Positions 13,187 to 25,900 of a stretch of 64,000 nucleotides of DNA are shown here, piece by piece; the stretch's first letter is position 1; every line of letters begins with the position of its first letter. The translations under genes and the position numbers were made by a program. The notes under the pieces are model-generated. The model was not told the origin of the DNA and did not search any database. It saw only the letters and a list, made by a program, of their open reading frames with translations. Source of the DNA: Telmatactis stephensoni (lineage: Eukaryota > Cnidaria > Anthozoa > Actiniaria > Isophelliidae); contig JALIZF010001763.1 of assembly GCA_029948255.1 (NCBI GenBank), positions 620,001-684,000 of the forward strand. The letters are read 5' to 3'.

Positions 13187-13713
13187 AAGACTAAAACCTA
13201 CACAAACAACGTAAAGGTCTACCATGAAAAAAGGGGTGAAGATGATGAGTGTAAAGCGTAGTCGTTGCACACAAAAGAGGCCACCCTTTAGGTCTGCATA
13301 TTACGCCAAGATGTGCGTTTCTCGTTTTAAAAAAAAATGTTACATTTTGCGTGGAAAGTTGTTACATTTCGCGTTAATGATACATTTTGCAAGTATAGGA
13401 CTAAAACGAGGTCACATTCACCAAAGCCAAAATTTTACTGAGAACTTTCTTTTAAACAAAGAAAGCTTTGTATGAAAGAGCCAAAGATTTTCTATGTCCT
13501 TGTCCTCCATATCAATCTCCTTTCTCTATTCCTGCTCGGACTTGCTTCGATTTATTGACTCTTAACACTAATACTAGCGATCTCTTGACAAGAAGACATG
13601 AATCCATGGCCGAATCCCCTGGCTTTTAATGATCTTTTACAATTCCCTGACCAAATGTAAAATTCGCTAAACCTTAATTTTGTTTAGATTTCACTGACTT
13701 TTCAAGGTCAGTG

Positions 13714-13852
13714 GGAGCAATGAACATTCGTATGAGTGTGAAACGGACCGCGCCGTGCCGTGGCCGTGTCTATAAAAACATTCAAAATTCCTGCTGTAAC
13801 CGTGCCGTGACCGTGCGGCGCCGTTTTTACAGTCACGCGAAACTGTATTCTA
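13714..13852. mobile_element. MITE, 'GTGCCGTG' family, copy 1
   Basis: Contains CGTATGAGTGTGAAACGG, then GCCGTGCCGTGG, then TCTATAAAAACATTC, then CCGTGCCGTGACCGTGCGG and a degenerate inverted end GCGAAACTGTATTCTA. Shares this order with copies at 22536, 43906, 48869 and 55838. Confidence 0.75.
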
Positions 13853-13918
13853 TCACTTACCCTGTGCTAGACTCTCATTTAGAAACTACATAGGAACCCG
13901 CTTAATATCGACTACATT

Positions 13919-14142
13919 GGGTACACAGGGTCCCCTATACCCCTGTGCAAAATGAAATCACACAAAAAAATGTGGTCTTTCTACGCGTCACGGATAATTA
14001 AAAAGTCTCTTTCACGTTCACAAAAAAATCTACTAGTAGTTGCTTTCGCGTGGACGCAAATAGATTTTAGACCTTAAATCACGTTTCACGTCAAAATAAG
14101 CCATTCAGTTTCACGAAAAAGGTATAGGGGACCCTGGGTACA
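13919..14142. mobile_element. MITE with GGGTACACAGGG ends
   Basis: GGGTACACAGGGTCCCCTAT at the left is mirrored by ATAGGGGACCCTGGGTAC at the right with one mismatch. No ORF. Confidence 0.65.
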
Positions 14143-14190
14143 CTATGCCCACCAATTACATGGTAAAAATGTGGTTAAGTGGTAGTGATG

Positions 14191-14357
14191 CAGGGCCATA
14201 GCCACCATTTAAACATTGGTACGGTTTTTAAAAGCTGGTCCGGTTTTTTTCGTTTTCCTACACGAATTCATGCTTCAAAACTGCAATGACAATGGTTCTA
14301 ACGGTAAAAGTTGGTCCGGTTGAAACCTGACTAACCGTACCGGTGGCTACGGCCCTG
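14191..14357. mobile_element. MITE with CAGGGCCATAGCC ends
   Basis: CAGGGCCATAGCCACC at the left and GGTGGCTACGGCCCTG at the right. TGATG directly precedes and follows it, a likely 5-bp target duplication. GGTCCGGTT recurs inside. Confidence 0.8.
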
Positions 14358-14420
14358 TGATGAAAGTACGAAAATGCAACAAAAGCAACAAGATATAGAT
14401 TTACCGCCAGTCATACATGT

Positions 14421-15125
14421 TCAGAATACACCAACCGCGTGGTGATCCAGTTTGAAATCCTTTCTGTAACATCGACCACCAAGAACATTTTTACACGCTG
14501 AAGGCTTTGTTCCCGTGTACGTTTCACACAATAGCTTCAATAAGTTATCTTCTGCTTTATCTTGGATCTTTTCCGTGTGTCTCCCATTTAGCGTGATCCA
14601 GGGGACATACTGGTGTTGTGGCCGAAGCGCGTCGGTTTTCTTAGCCATTTCATGCTCCAACATATTCCCAAGACGTCCTGCTTGACAATCTTTGATGGGA
14701 CCAAAATCAATACGAAGCTCTTCAGCGCACTTCTCTGCGACGGTGAGAGGGTCTTTGGCTTCACCTCCATGAACGATGTTCATTTCAAAGCAGTGGATAA
14801 ACCGTATCGACGCAGACATATTCTTGAGAAAGTGCAAAGCGCAGGTTTCGATCAAGTTTCCAACGCACTCCAATTTTCCATGCTGACAATCGAATTTCCA
14901 TTCGCTGCCATGTTTCGTCTCCAAGGCATTTCCGTACGGCACAAGAGTGAGGTTGAAGATTTCGTTGACTTTCTCGAAGGTTGGGTAGAGTTGGTTTAAG
15001 ATAAACTCTCGGCAGTATGGACAAAGGCTTTCATAGTACAGCGCTAAGTCCACCTTTGGTGCGTTTGGACGCGCACTGGAGGCGGCTGCCAGAAAGAGAA
15101 GAGAAAACGCCAGAGATAATATCAT
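14421..15125 (-). CDS. GILT-like thiol reductase, copy 4 (CPYC active site)
   Basis: Intronless GILT-family protein of 234 residues, the most divergent of the four. The signal peptide is about residues 1-18 (MILSLAFSLLFLAAASSA). CPYC follows KVDLALYYESL, at about residue 36. The signature CQHGKLECVGNLIETC lies near residue 80. It keeps HQYVPWITLNGRHTEKIQ and a C-terminal Cys pair (SACKN, GRCYRK), plus an extra tail after that. CPYC is the spacer used by glutaredoxins, so the redox behaviour may differ from copy 1. It has no close 3' flank match to the others, so it is probably the oldest split in the cluster. Start chosen as the first Met of the signal peptide. Confidence 0.92.
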   Translation of the reverse strand: MILSLAFSLLFLAAASSARPNAPKVDLALYYESLCPYCREFILNQLYPTFEKVNEIFNLTLVPYGNALETKHGSEWKFDCQHGKLECVGNLIETCALHFLKNMSASIRFIHCFEMNIVHGGEAKDPLTVAEKCAEELRIDFGPIKDCQAGRLGNMLEHEMAKKTDALRPQHQYVPWITLNGRHTEKIQDKAEDNLLKLLCETYTGTKPSACKNVLGGRCYRKDFKLDHHAVGVF

Positions 15126-16585
15126 ATTGATGACTTCTTTATCGTGAGAACTTAAAGGACGAAGATGGCGTTTATGGCCGACCTTGCAATGGTTAATCCT
15201 TTATGTGTTGTGGCGCACTTCTACGCCTGGCAAAAATCCCATAAACCTACGGGTGGTGAAATCACCGATTGAAAAGGGCATAGAATCAAACATACTTTTC
15301 TCCTTTAAATTTCATTTCGTTTATATTTCATTGTCGATAAAAACACAACCATGGGTTGTGTGGTTAATATACTTACTTTCGATATAACGCACAAAGCCAT
15401 TTAAAAACCAAGTTCTTGTTTAGCAATAATGAAGAAATCGTAATAAGTATTTTATTTCCTTCAGCCTCGACTTGACCCCATTGCTCGGTATCACTCATCT
15501 AATATATCGAAAATCGGTTTGTTTTATATATAACGTGCACTGCTCTATCGGGCCACTGGGAAAGAGCTTCATCACTCCTCACTGTACTTTACCCTCTGGT
15601 TCTGTAGGGTCTTAGTATTTCCTTTCAATGGTTCGCGTTGCGGACAAATTTAGTCCACAACATGAATTAGGGGTTAGGAACATATAACACAACAACAGAT
15701 GAAGTGCACACATGGACATAGTAAGAAATCCCCCTTGCGAATTCTTTTTAACACAAATCGTCTGGCAATGTCATAATCTTCACTCAGGGGGAAACCCATA
15801 TATTTTAGTTGGGGGCGATCGCCAGTAATTTTCCTTTTCACTTCCAACAAGAATACGGAAAAAGAGCAATTGTTACCTCATCGAGGTCCAGTCTCCCTCG
15901 CAGCCGGGTAGCCCGGTAGAGACTAATCGAGGTCACGCCCGTCCAGTAAAAGGTACTAAAACACTGGTGCGGCTCAAGCCATTTTTAACTCGTGGATTGG
16001 AAATTCGCGAGTATTTATCATTCAAAGGTACCAATAAAACATGCAAAGTCTCAATCTGAGTTTTACTCAGGTAAAATGGTCGTAAGCGCAGTTTAATGGC
16101 TAAGAAGCCCTGGGATGGAGTTTCATAAGAACGTCTGGGATGCTTGTCGTATCTTTTCTTTCATTGGTGGAAAAAGGTCAAGCAAAAACTGAGTTTAGCC
16201 ATTAAATATGTATAGACTGCAAAGTCATTTTTTAGACTTGGTACAATTTTAATGGACAAAGATCAAGAAAGATCAGGATTCATGGATGACTGAAGATGTT
16301 ACATTGATAGAACAGGTTATTATTTTAAGATGTATTGTATTGTAGATGTAAGTATTGATGCAAATATTGATCCAAAATGCAAATATCAGGAATAATTTGG
16401 GTGTGGTAAGTGTATGGATGATCAGGGTCATAATCAGATCTACACTATAATGGTAATACTCTCTTGGTTAAGGAAATTCAATGATAGATAACATGGGTAG
16501 AGTACAAACATTGAAAGTGTGCAACATAAGTAGTACTAAATAGTGCTAATATTATGTTAGCGCTATTGTTTTCTGTTGTTAAATT
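15126..16585. other. Non-coding stretch upstream of GILT copy 4 and downstream of eIF3d
   Basis: No gene seen. GGCTAAGAAGCCCTGG and the next 45 bp at about 16098-16163, plus a second block at 16176-16210, recur in direct orientation at 17329-17391 and 17508-17543. This is an interrupted direct repeat about 1.2 kb apart. Confidence 0.5.
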
Positions 16586-16729
16586 TAGAGTGATCGCACT
16601 TAACCCGTGAAATTGTACTAGCTAAATAATACAAAATAGTACTATTAAACACTGGAAAATGAAGGACTTAGTACTATTCAGTACTAATTAGATTTTGTAC
16701 TTTTTCCTGGGTTAAGTGCGATCACTCTA
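16586..16729. mobile_element. MITE, TAGAGTGA family
   Basis: TAGAGTGATCGCACTTAACC at the left and GGGTTAAGTGCGATCACTCT at the right. The last 15 bp of the right end are repeated again at 16730-16744. The ends resemble those at 3554-4083. Confidence 0.75.
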
Positions 16730-16938
16730 AGTGCGATCACTCTAATAGTGTTATTTAGTACTAAATAGTGTAAAATATTGCACGCTTTTAGTGTTTATAC
16801 TCTAGCTGAGGGGGAAACTGCCTGCCTGAAGACTATGTGTTTTTGAGTTATTCCCATCCACCAATCCTGCTTACTGCCAGCTACACAGGTTTAACTGTAG
16901 CCATAACACCAACAGACATCCACCAACCAAAGACATGC

Positions 16939-19900
16939 TTAGCTGTCATCATCTTCTGTAATTACAAATAAATCAATAAGTGAATAAATAAACAAACAAG
17001 CAAATGAATGAGTCTTCTATCAACATCAACAAGAAATGCAGAGATTGAAGTTAAGAAGCAAAGGCTCTCAATATTTTTAATGAAGGAATAATTGTTCCCA
17101 ATGGTTTCATCGCCACTGTTCCCTTAAAAAATGGCAAAGTCATTATCATGCTTGGGGATGGCTGGTTAAGTTTAAAGTATCTCAATGAAACTCGGATGTA
17201 CTGACCTAAAATGCATCAATAAATGTTTACCATTCAACAGAGTCACAGTATCACTCTTGGGACAATCAAAACTGCTCACAAAATGAGTGTTATGTCTACA
17301 GTCAAAATTCTACCAAATTGACCCATGGCTAAGAAGCCCTGGTGTGGAATTTCATAAGAACATCTGGGATGCCTGTCATATCTTTAAGGGTTAGAAATAC
17401 CATTTTGATTTGGGTGTTGAATTTGAAATCTGGAATCTTGATTTTTAATTGATATTTCTTAGGGGTGTCTAACTAGAAATTCTCCAAAAGCTATCATTTG
17501 TCAAAAAAGGTCAAGCAAATACTGAGGTTAAACATTAAATGTGAGAATGAAACTATTCTGTTTATAAATGATATATTTTAGGGGCACCATACTCATTGCA
17601 AAAATACGGTATCTTTTAGTAGTATATTTGAACATTTCTGACAAGCATCCAGCTGATGTTTTTATACAGAAGCACCCCTCAAGGTTTTTACCTTTTTCTT
17701 CTTCATCTTCATCTTCTTCTTCTTCATCTCCCTCCTCGTCACTGCTTTCAAATGTACTGTTTGGAATGTCATAGATACGGACAACACCCTAGGAAACAAA
17801 ATACATTAATGTAATGATTTGACTTTGATTGAAATGTAAATGAAAAAAAGTTGATTCCAGACATAAAAGTGATGGAGAGGTGTGAATGAAGTTCAAATGA
17901 TGACCCCCGAAAGGGCAAACACCAGCCCTCCAAAAGCCTGCTGTCCATAAAGAAACCACCAAAAAGCCAATCATAAATTTTCCCTTCTCACAATTAAGTC
18001 AACCAAAACAGCAAGGCCTTGGTGTAAATTGCTGATCAAAAAGCATCCTCTTAAAAATAGATACACCTTAAAAATGTTAAACTTTTGAAAATTTTTAGAA
18101 CAAGAAAAAAAAGGTCTTCAAACCTCTCCATAACTTTTATTCCCCAGTGTCCCCCAGTGCAGCCAATGATTCACTTTTTAACACTTTTAATATATATATA
18201 TATATATAATTATATCATTTATATGTTATCATATGATCTATAGATAGATTGTTGCAGATGTAGATGTAGTTATTTGAGATCATGTTCACTGAGCTATTCT
18301 CAGTAATGTACCTTTTGTGGATCCTTAACAATGATATATTTTCCCTCAGGTAACTTCAAACAGATGTCTACAATACATCGGAAAATCCCCCAAGCATTGT
18401 CCATGTTCAAAGCAATCTGAGTCGAAAATTCTTTGGGGCGAAATTGTTGAGTTCCTAAGATTACATGCTTGGAAGAATCCAAGAAGTTTACACGTGAAAC
18501 ATATCTGAAATAAAACCACCATTCATTTAGAATCAAATATCACTCATTACAGTATGGACACAGTAATCAGCACCACTTAAACAAAACTGACCAATTACAT
18601 TATACCTGAAAACAGTCACATTCCAACAAAAAATGTCTGTTAATCAGAATTCCCCTGAATAAGCGCCCCGTTTTAGACGTGAAAAATTTAATAAGCGCCG
18701 GGGCGCTTATTCGAGTAAATACGGTAAACAAACAAAGGGTTCATTACATGCTAACATACCCCAGCTTAAGGTAGTCAGAACCAGCAAGGATAGAAGAGAC
18801 TGTCCACTTGGCTAGTTTACAACTGTTGTTTTTCAGCTCTGTAGCAAGGACTGCACCACGTTGTGAGTCTAGTTTCTGCCGCCAGTCTACACCAATAATC
18901 TAAAGAATTCAAAGAAAAAGATAGCATCTGACTAGTGTTTCATTTTATTCCTGTAAGTGCTCTAATTTCTTCTATTGGAAAAAATAACTGAATTATGAAA
19001 TAGTGGTGTATGATTGGTTACATTGATCAATATTGGTAAGTTCTAAAACCCTTGATGGTGTTAACAATATTTACAATGCTATGCTTTGAACTGTGGCCAC
19101 TACCACAAAGTTTTTGATTACTTTTTGACATCTTTTTGATAACTTTGAATACTGCTATCCAATTAGATATTGGCACCTCACTATGATCATTTTGATAGAT
19201 GGAGTTTGTACATTGATGTACCAATGTATGATGTACAAACTCGACCTATCAAGACATCATAGTGAAGTGCAGATATCTAATTGGTTAGCAGTATTCAAAG
19301 TTGTCAAAAAGATGTCAAAAAATAACTTAATCAAAAACTTTGTGGTAGTGGTAGATTTAAAGTGTAGCATTGTAAGGTCATTCTCCACTCCTTGCTGAGA
19401 GCACTCGCAACAAGCCAGCCAGTACTTTCTTTCTTCCTGTTCATGCAATCTCAACTTCTCGTGACTTGTACAACCAATTTTCTTTAGTTCAGACATCCAT
19501 CTTGATGAGTGCACTTGATCACATGATATCTACTCAATTTGTGATTGGTTAAATTTCAGCAAGTACTTACTGAGTTGAAAAGTTGAACTATTTTTGCTTG
19601 TGCTTAGTGAGTATTCGCTGGTACTCGCTGTGAGTAAAAATGTACCAGTACTCACTAACTCACTGCAAGTGCTTTTGGAGAGGAGTAGAGAATAAGCTTT
19701 ACCTTTGAGTCCCATTCATTCAGTGTTTTAATGTTGATAAATGCTTCCTCTCCTTTTGGTCCATGCATCACAGCGTCATGTTCACATCGTACAATTACAG
19801 TGTTACCATCTCCAAGGTCCCATTTGCGATACCTAAAAATTATTAAATAGTGACTGTTTATTTTGTGTCCAATGTCTTGTAGCACTTGTGCACTAATTGG

Positions 19901-22900
19901 GGGACACTGCAATCTTGCACAGTTTTCCACTAAATTCTAATAATTTTTCTATGCACCCAACTCTCAGTGTACTACTACTCAGTTTGATTTTAGTGAGGGA
20001 GGAAGAAGCAGTAAGACCATCAGACAGGACAGGAACCATAAACATTAAACCACATATTTTTGGGGTAGTTCTCTTAGCATTAACAAGTGAATTCTGAAAT
20101 CTAGAGACATACTGCTAAAAATGTACCCAAACCCTAACATTCCATTACAACCTCAAGATCCTAAAAACCTACTGACACACAAACCTTTAAACTCCATTGA
20201 CAACAAAAACGTATTGACAATGCACTGTATGAGCCACTTAATTTGTCATCACAGATTAACTTGTCAAAGAACTACTACATAAATAGCCTACTTCCAAGAT
20301 ACACTTCACTTGCCACACACAAAGGAATCATGGCCTACATGCACTTGTACTCGTATCAATCAAAAGTATGTAGCATGTAGCCTTGTCCTACATCAATTGT
20401 GTACATTTGTGGCAAGTGAAGCATATCTCGAAACTGGACAATTGCACCAGCAGTGGTTCACAGCTTCACCTGTAGGCAACTGAGGCAACTCTTCCTGGTT
20501 CTTCATCGGTCACAAAAGGGTTGGGATGATCAAATTTCGTACTTTTACCCTTGAGAACTTGTTGAGAGAAGTTTTGGTTGATAAAGGTTGCTTCAAGGGA
20601 GAGATTTGTTGGAGTGTTTATTCCACTTCCTTCATCAATATTGAGGTCATTAGCTGTCTCACAAACAGACAGCAGATCTGTTGGCAAAAAAAAAGAGAGT
20701 TGTGAGAAAATATTTTACACCATGAAAGACCATTTGATGTAACATTTTAATGACATGTCTGTCCTTCAGGTTGTCAGGGTTTAAGTTTTGCTTACCAAAT
20801 TCAGAATCATCTCGCTTGTCAAAGAACAATTTAGAACCAACACGCTGGAAAAATACAAAAAGAATTATAATTCACAATGGCAAAATTTGTAGTTGCAATG
20901 TTCTAACATAGAACAGTTTTCATAAGAGCTGTGTTGTGCCATATCTAATGTTTTGATAGGACACTAGCCAGATTTAGCAAGCGTGATCTGCTGCAAAAAT
21001 GGGAGTTAAAGATGAAAAAACATCGCATTTGTTCACTGCATGACAAAGTTCTGCAACAATGTCATGATGCCATTTCACTTGTTACTGCATCCTTTTCTTT
21101 ACATCTGCAATAACGACAGTGATTTTGAACATAATTTGTCAGCATCACATCTCATTATGTTTAGTTGAGGAACAGTTTCTCTTACAGTAGTACTTTGTAT
21201 GTTTTGGAGTTATACAAAATTAGCCCTGACTTTTAGACATTTTGGGCACTTTTAGACACATTATAATAATAATTGAAAGGAAATCTTCTTCTTGGTAATA
21301 TGTTGTTTTTGTTATGCATGACTAACAGTACCTGAACAACAATGTCCCAAGAGTAGACAGAACGTGTGCAAGTCATCAATGAAGCCATAATGGCATCGGT
21401 AGCAAAGACATTTCCTTGTGATAGCAACTATGTAAAAAGAACAAGAGTTAGTAATGATATACTAAAAAGATATGTGGTTTGGAGGCTAATTATCACCATA
21501 AAAACAAACAAATCCTACTATAATCCCCAACAAAACCCTGAAGGATTTTAGGCCACTTAGGATATTAATTCAGTCTGTATTGAGTCACTGGGTGCACTCC
21601 CAGAGGAAAACATACAATATTATTGGTTATATCTGGGATTGTAGTCATTTTGAACTGTGTGGATAAAAAGCCTTTTATAATAATATATGCAGATTAATTT
21701 AAGGAGAAATAAATTAAAGAGTACATGTATTCGAACTTACTTTGCTAATTATAGGGTCATCAGTGGTAGTAACTTTATGGAATATTCTATCAACACCCAT
21801 AAGAGGAAGTTCATTCTTGGTTGTAATACGATCCATTGACTTGTCATAATATTGTAAATTTCCACAAATGTACCTTGGAGTAAAACAAAACAAACAAACC
21901 AATGAATGAATGAATGAATTGATAAGTGAATGAATGAGTGATTAAATGAATGAACAAAAAACATTCAAATGAATAAATGAATGAATGTATGCATGAAAAT
22001 AAAGCCATATTCCTGCAAATCCTCAAATATACCTTGGACAAAAACAAAAATCTGAGTAGATGAATAAATGAATGTGAGCAAATGACTTCTGGAATCTAAT
22101 GATATACTGTCACAATCTTGAGTGTTAATTTTCTCTTAAATATGATTACACATTTCCAGGACATCCACCACTTCAAAGTATTACAATGGTAATACATGTA
22201 CTTCAAATAGATGTCATTTTCCTGTGCATCTGTACTCTAATAGGTGCATAGATGTCCAAGTATACCGAGAACAAAAACTATGCCACAAGATGTGGCTATT
22301 CTTCTTGCCATATTTTGAGATCTGTGCAACTCTAGAGTACAGACCTATGGGAAAATGGAATGTGTTTTATACATGTATGATATCTATCAAAACATTTCAA
22401 CCAATCAGAGTGTGTAAAATTTTGTGACATCATCTGTGTATGTGTACTGTAATCGCACATGGTTCTAGACCAACCACCGTGCATGTAACATACCAATAAT
22501 TATTATATACTGTAATTAGTATTGATGCAAACAGCTAGAGTAGATTTTGTATGACTGTGAAAATGGCACCGCATGGTCACGGCACGGTTACAGCTGCAGA
22601 AATTTTGAATGTTTTTATAGAGATCATAGCACTAACACAGTTACAGCATGGCGCAGTCCATTTCACACTCATACGAAATCTGCTCTAATACAGGTCAATA
22701 TATTAGTCTGATCAAATTTGCTACTAGAATACTGTAGACTTACAGGTCTTCAGGGTCACCAACATTTGGGAGACTCAATTTGGATAACCTTGGGAAATCC
22801 AACTCTCCCTCCTCAAGAACCTTCCATTCTTCTCTTACAGTCACAGATGACACCCTTTTGTGAAGACCCTGTGTCAATATTAATATTAGGACCATTTCAA

Positions 22901-25900
22901 AATAAGATATGTCTTATCTAGGACGTGCCTTAAAGTCCCTATGATGGATAATATTTTATTTTCAAACTCAGTTCTTGATAGAAAGCATAGTAAAGATCTT
23001 TTAATCTTGTTTTTCCTCACTCCATATTTTCTGAGATATAAAGGTTTCAAATTTCAAAATGCAAATGTGATGACGTAAGAGGAGTAATCATTTATTATAC
23101 AAAAACAAGAGAATTTAAATTACTTGTATTTTTCCATTTGTAACTCATTTCCATTGGCAAAGCCTGTTGTTTAGTGAAAAATCTGGCTCTCGAATTGAAG
23201 TCCTCTTTTTGTAAAACCCATGAGAAGTTTGCAGTGTTGCCTCCTCTTACGCCATCAAATTTGCATTTTGACATTTGAAACCTTCATATCTCAGAAAATA
23301 CAACGTAAGGAAAACCTGGGTAAAAAAGATCTTCACTATGCTCTCTAAAAATAACTAAGTTTGAAAATAAAAAATTATGCGTCATAAGGACTTTAAATAA
23401 GCTGTGAACTTTTCATAAAAATAATACTTTTTATCCTAAGAAAAGAACAAAATAAGAATGTTGTTCCATCAATAGTGATGTCTTAGATTAAAGGTGCGGT
23501 GTTGCATGAGTCGATTCGCAACAACGATTTTCCACACAACACTCAGTCAAATTCATAATTTTTCGTTAAAAGTTTTTAAAATTCAAATCAAACAATTGCA
23601 ACGTGTTGGCTAAGCAAAACCTTCGTTCCATTTCGTGTCAACCACAGCATAAACTTTGTTGCGAATCAACTCGTGTAACATCACCTTAAAAGGTGCTGTT
23701 TATAAATAATAATTTATTATAGAGGTTCACATCTTATCTAGGTCACATCTAAGACAATAATTGTCTTAAAATAGTAATTATTTTAAGCAGCAGGGATGGC
23801 ACAGTTGGTTAGTGCATGGCCTTTGGTGTGAGAGGTCCCAAGTTTCGATTTGCAGTGGCCTCACATCCTCATTTGAACTTCTTTCCTTTTCATGTAGCTT
23901 TAATTAGCTTTAAATACCCGTGGAACAGAGCACTGATCGAGAGAGGGGGTACAATAAGTGCAGCCTCAAGTTTATTAGTCAATTTGTGACTATTACAAGC
24001 TACCGATATCAAATAAGGACTATTTGCCTTTACCTTTACAAGACTCGTCTTATTTTAGGCTCATATAAAATGTATCACATCATAAATAATTATTAAGCTA
24101 TCATCACTGCCATCAGTGATATACAGCCGGCATTTTTCCACCAGCTTTGTTTATAATTATTCTGATAGAACTGTGAGATGACTACTCTAAAATCTCTGGA
24201 GAGCACTGAACCTAAACATTTTAAATTTTGCTTAATGGTCAAAGTGGTTTTGTAGCAGCCTATCAAGTGAATGTCTCATACCTGATAAGTGGCCAGTGAA
24301 CAATGTCTTTCATGGCAACCTTACATTGTATATTTGCCTAACATTTTTACGAAATACATTATCTAATTATTTTATCTGATTGCCTAATTATTTTATCTCA
24401 GTTTTGATGAAAAAGATTATTAGGGTTGTAAGAAACAGGTCATTTTTCAGATACAACAACTCACCCCTTGTTTCCTATCACCCCAACGACCTCCACCATA
24501 GTTCCTCTGCATCTTACGCTGGAACTTATTTCGGTTGTCGCGCCCTCTCATTAAGTTCTGCATTCCACTTTGGTTGCCACCATATCCCTGGTTACCAAAG
24601 CGACCAGTACGTTGGTCTCGATTCCTTCCTCTCTGCAAAGTTAATTAAAATTGTGAGTTGGTAAAATACACTGTCTCATATATTACATTCTGTATATACC
24701 AAAAAATGTTGTAGTTGTTTTTTTACTTTTGTGCATATTGACTAAAATAGAAAAAAAATAACTCTAACTCAAAATTCATAACTTACATTCCAATGTCATA
24801 CCAAACTACATGTATAATAGTCTCAGATGTCAGATCTCCACCCACCAGAATGCCCACCCACCCACCTACCTCCACCCCACCCACCCACCCACCTACCTAC
24901 CCACCTACTATCAGTGTGATGGTGGATGCTATTAAGATCATCAATGGTTACCATGGTTATCACCTTGTTGCCAGGGTTAGATGCATCCTTTGTGGCAACT
25001 CTATGGCCCAACCTCATCATTGCCGATGAGTTTAATTTCTTTTTGACCTAATATGTACACAGCTGTATATTTCTATTTTCAGTGTAACATGGACTATTTT
25101 TCAATAGGTTTTCTTTGTGTCTGGTCTGAGTCATAACTTCCTGACTGTAAATAATGTAGTGACACTCCGACAGATGTAAAAGAGATGATAGTCTCCTACA
25201 TCTTTTAATAATGTCACAAAAATCTTCCTCTCAACTCTAAAACCCCATGGAAATAATTCCAAGAGGTTATCAAGCAGTTGGAGGCACAAATGAGTGAAAT
25301 GACCATATGAATATGGTGCTACAGCCCCATTACTTTTTACTAATCATCATCTCATCACCCATTACTCCTGTTGTGTCACATTTGCTAAATCTGCCTATTG
25401 CAAGTTTTGTTGGTACATACCATATTCCCACGGTTCCTGTTTTTCAAGTAAGCAGGACGTTGAGGTCTTGATGTATCAACAAGTTGAAATGATGTCTCAT
25501 CTTCTTCATGGTAGTATGAAAAGGTTTGATTTCCAGAACCAAATTGAGATTGGTATTTATCTACATGGAAAAAAGTGTTCATCATTTTACATGTAATAAA
25601 GATTAGAGGAGGCAATAGACCAGTTCACGCTGTCATCCGCCATTTTCAATTGGGACAAATGCGCCAGAATTATTAGAAATTCCCATCACTTTGACTTCCT
25701 GTAACTCCGCTCTAGTTTCTTCTCTATGTGATCCAAGCAAGTGTTACTTGATGGTCGTGTTGTTTCTTTGATAAGCTGTAACATAGACATACTATGAAAA
25801 CTTTGGATAAGTTTATGATTATTAGCTGCTGGATCATGCATGTTGATATTTAAATCTCCAAGGACATAGAATTCCTTACTATCAAAATATCCTTGAGAGA

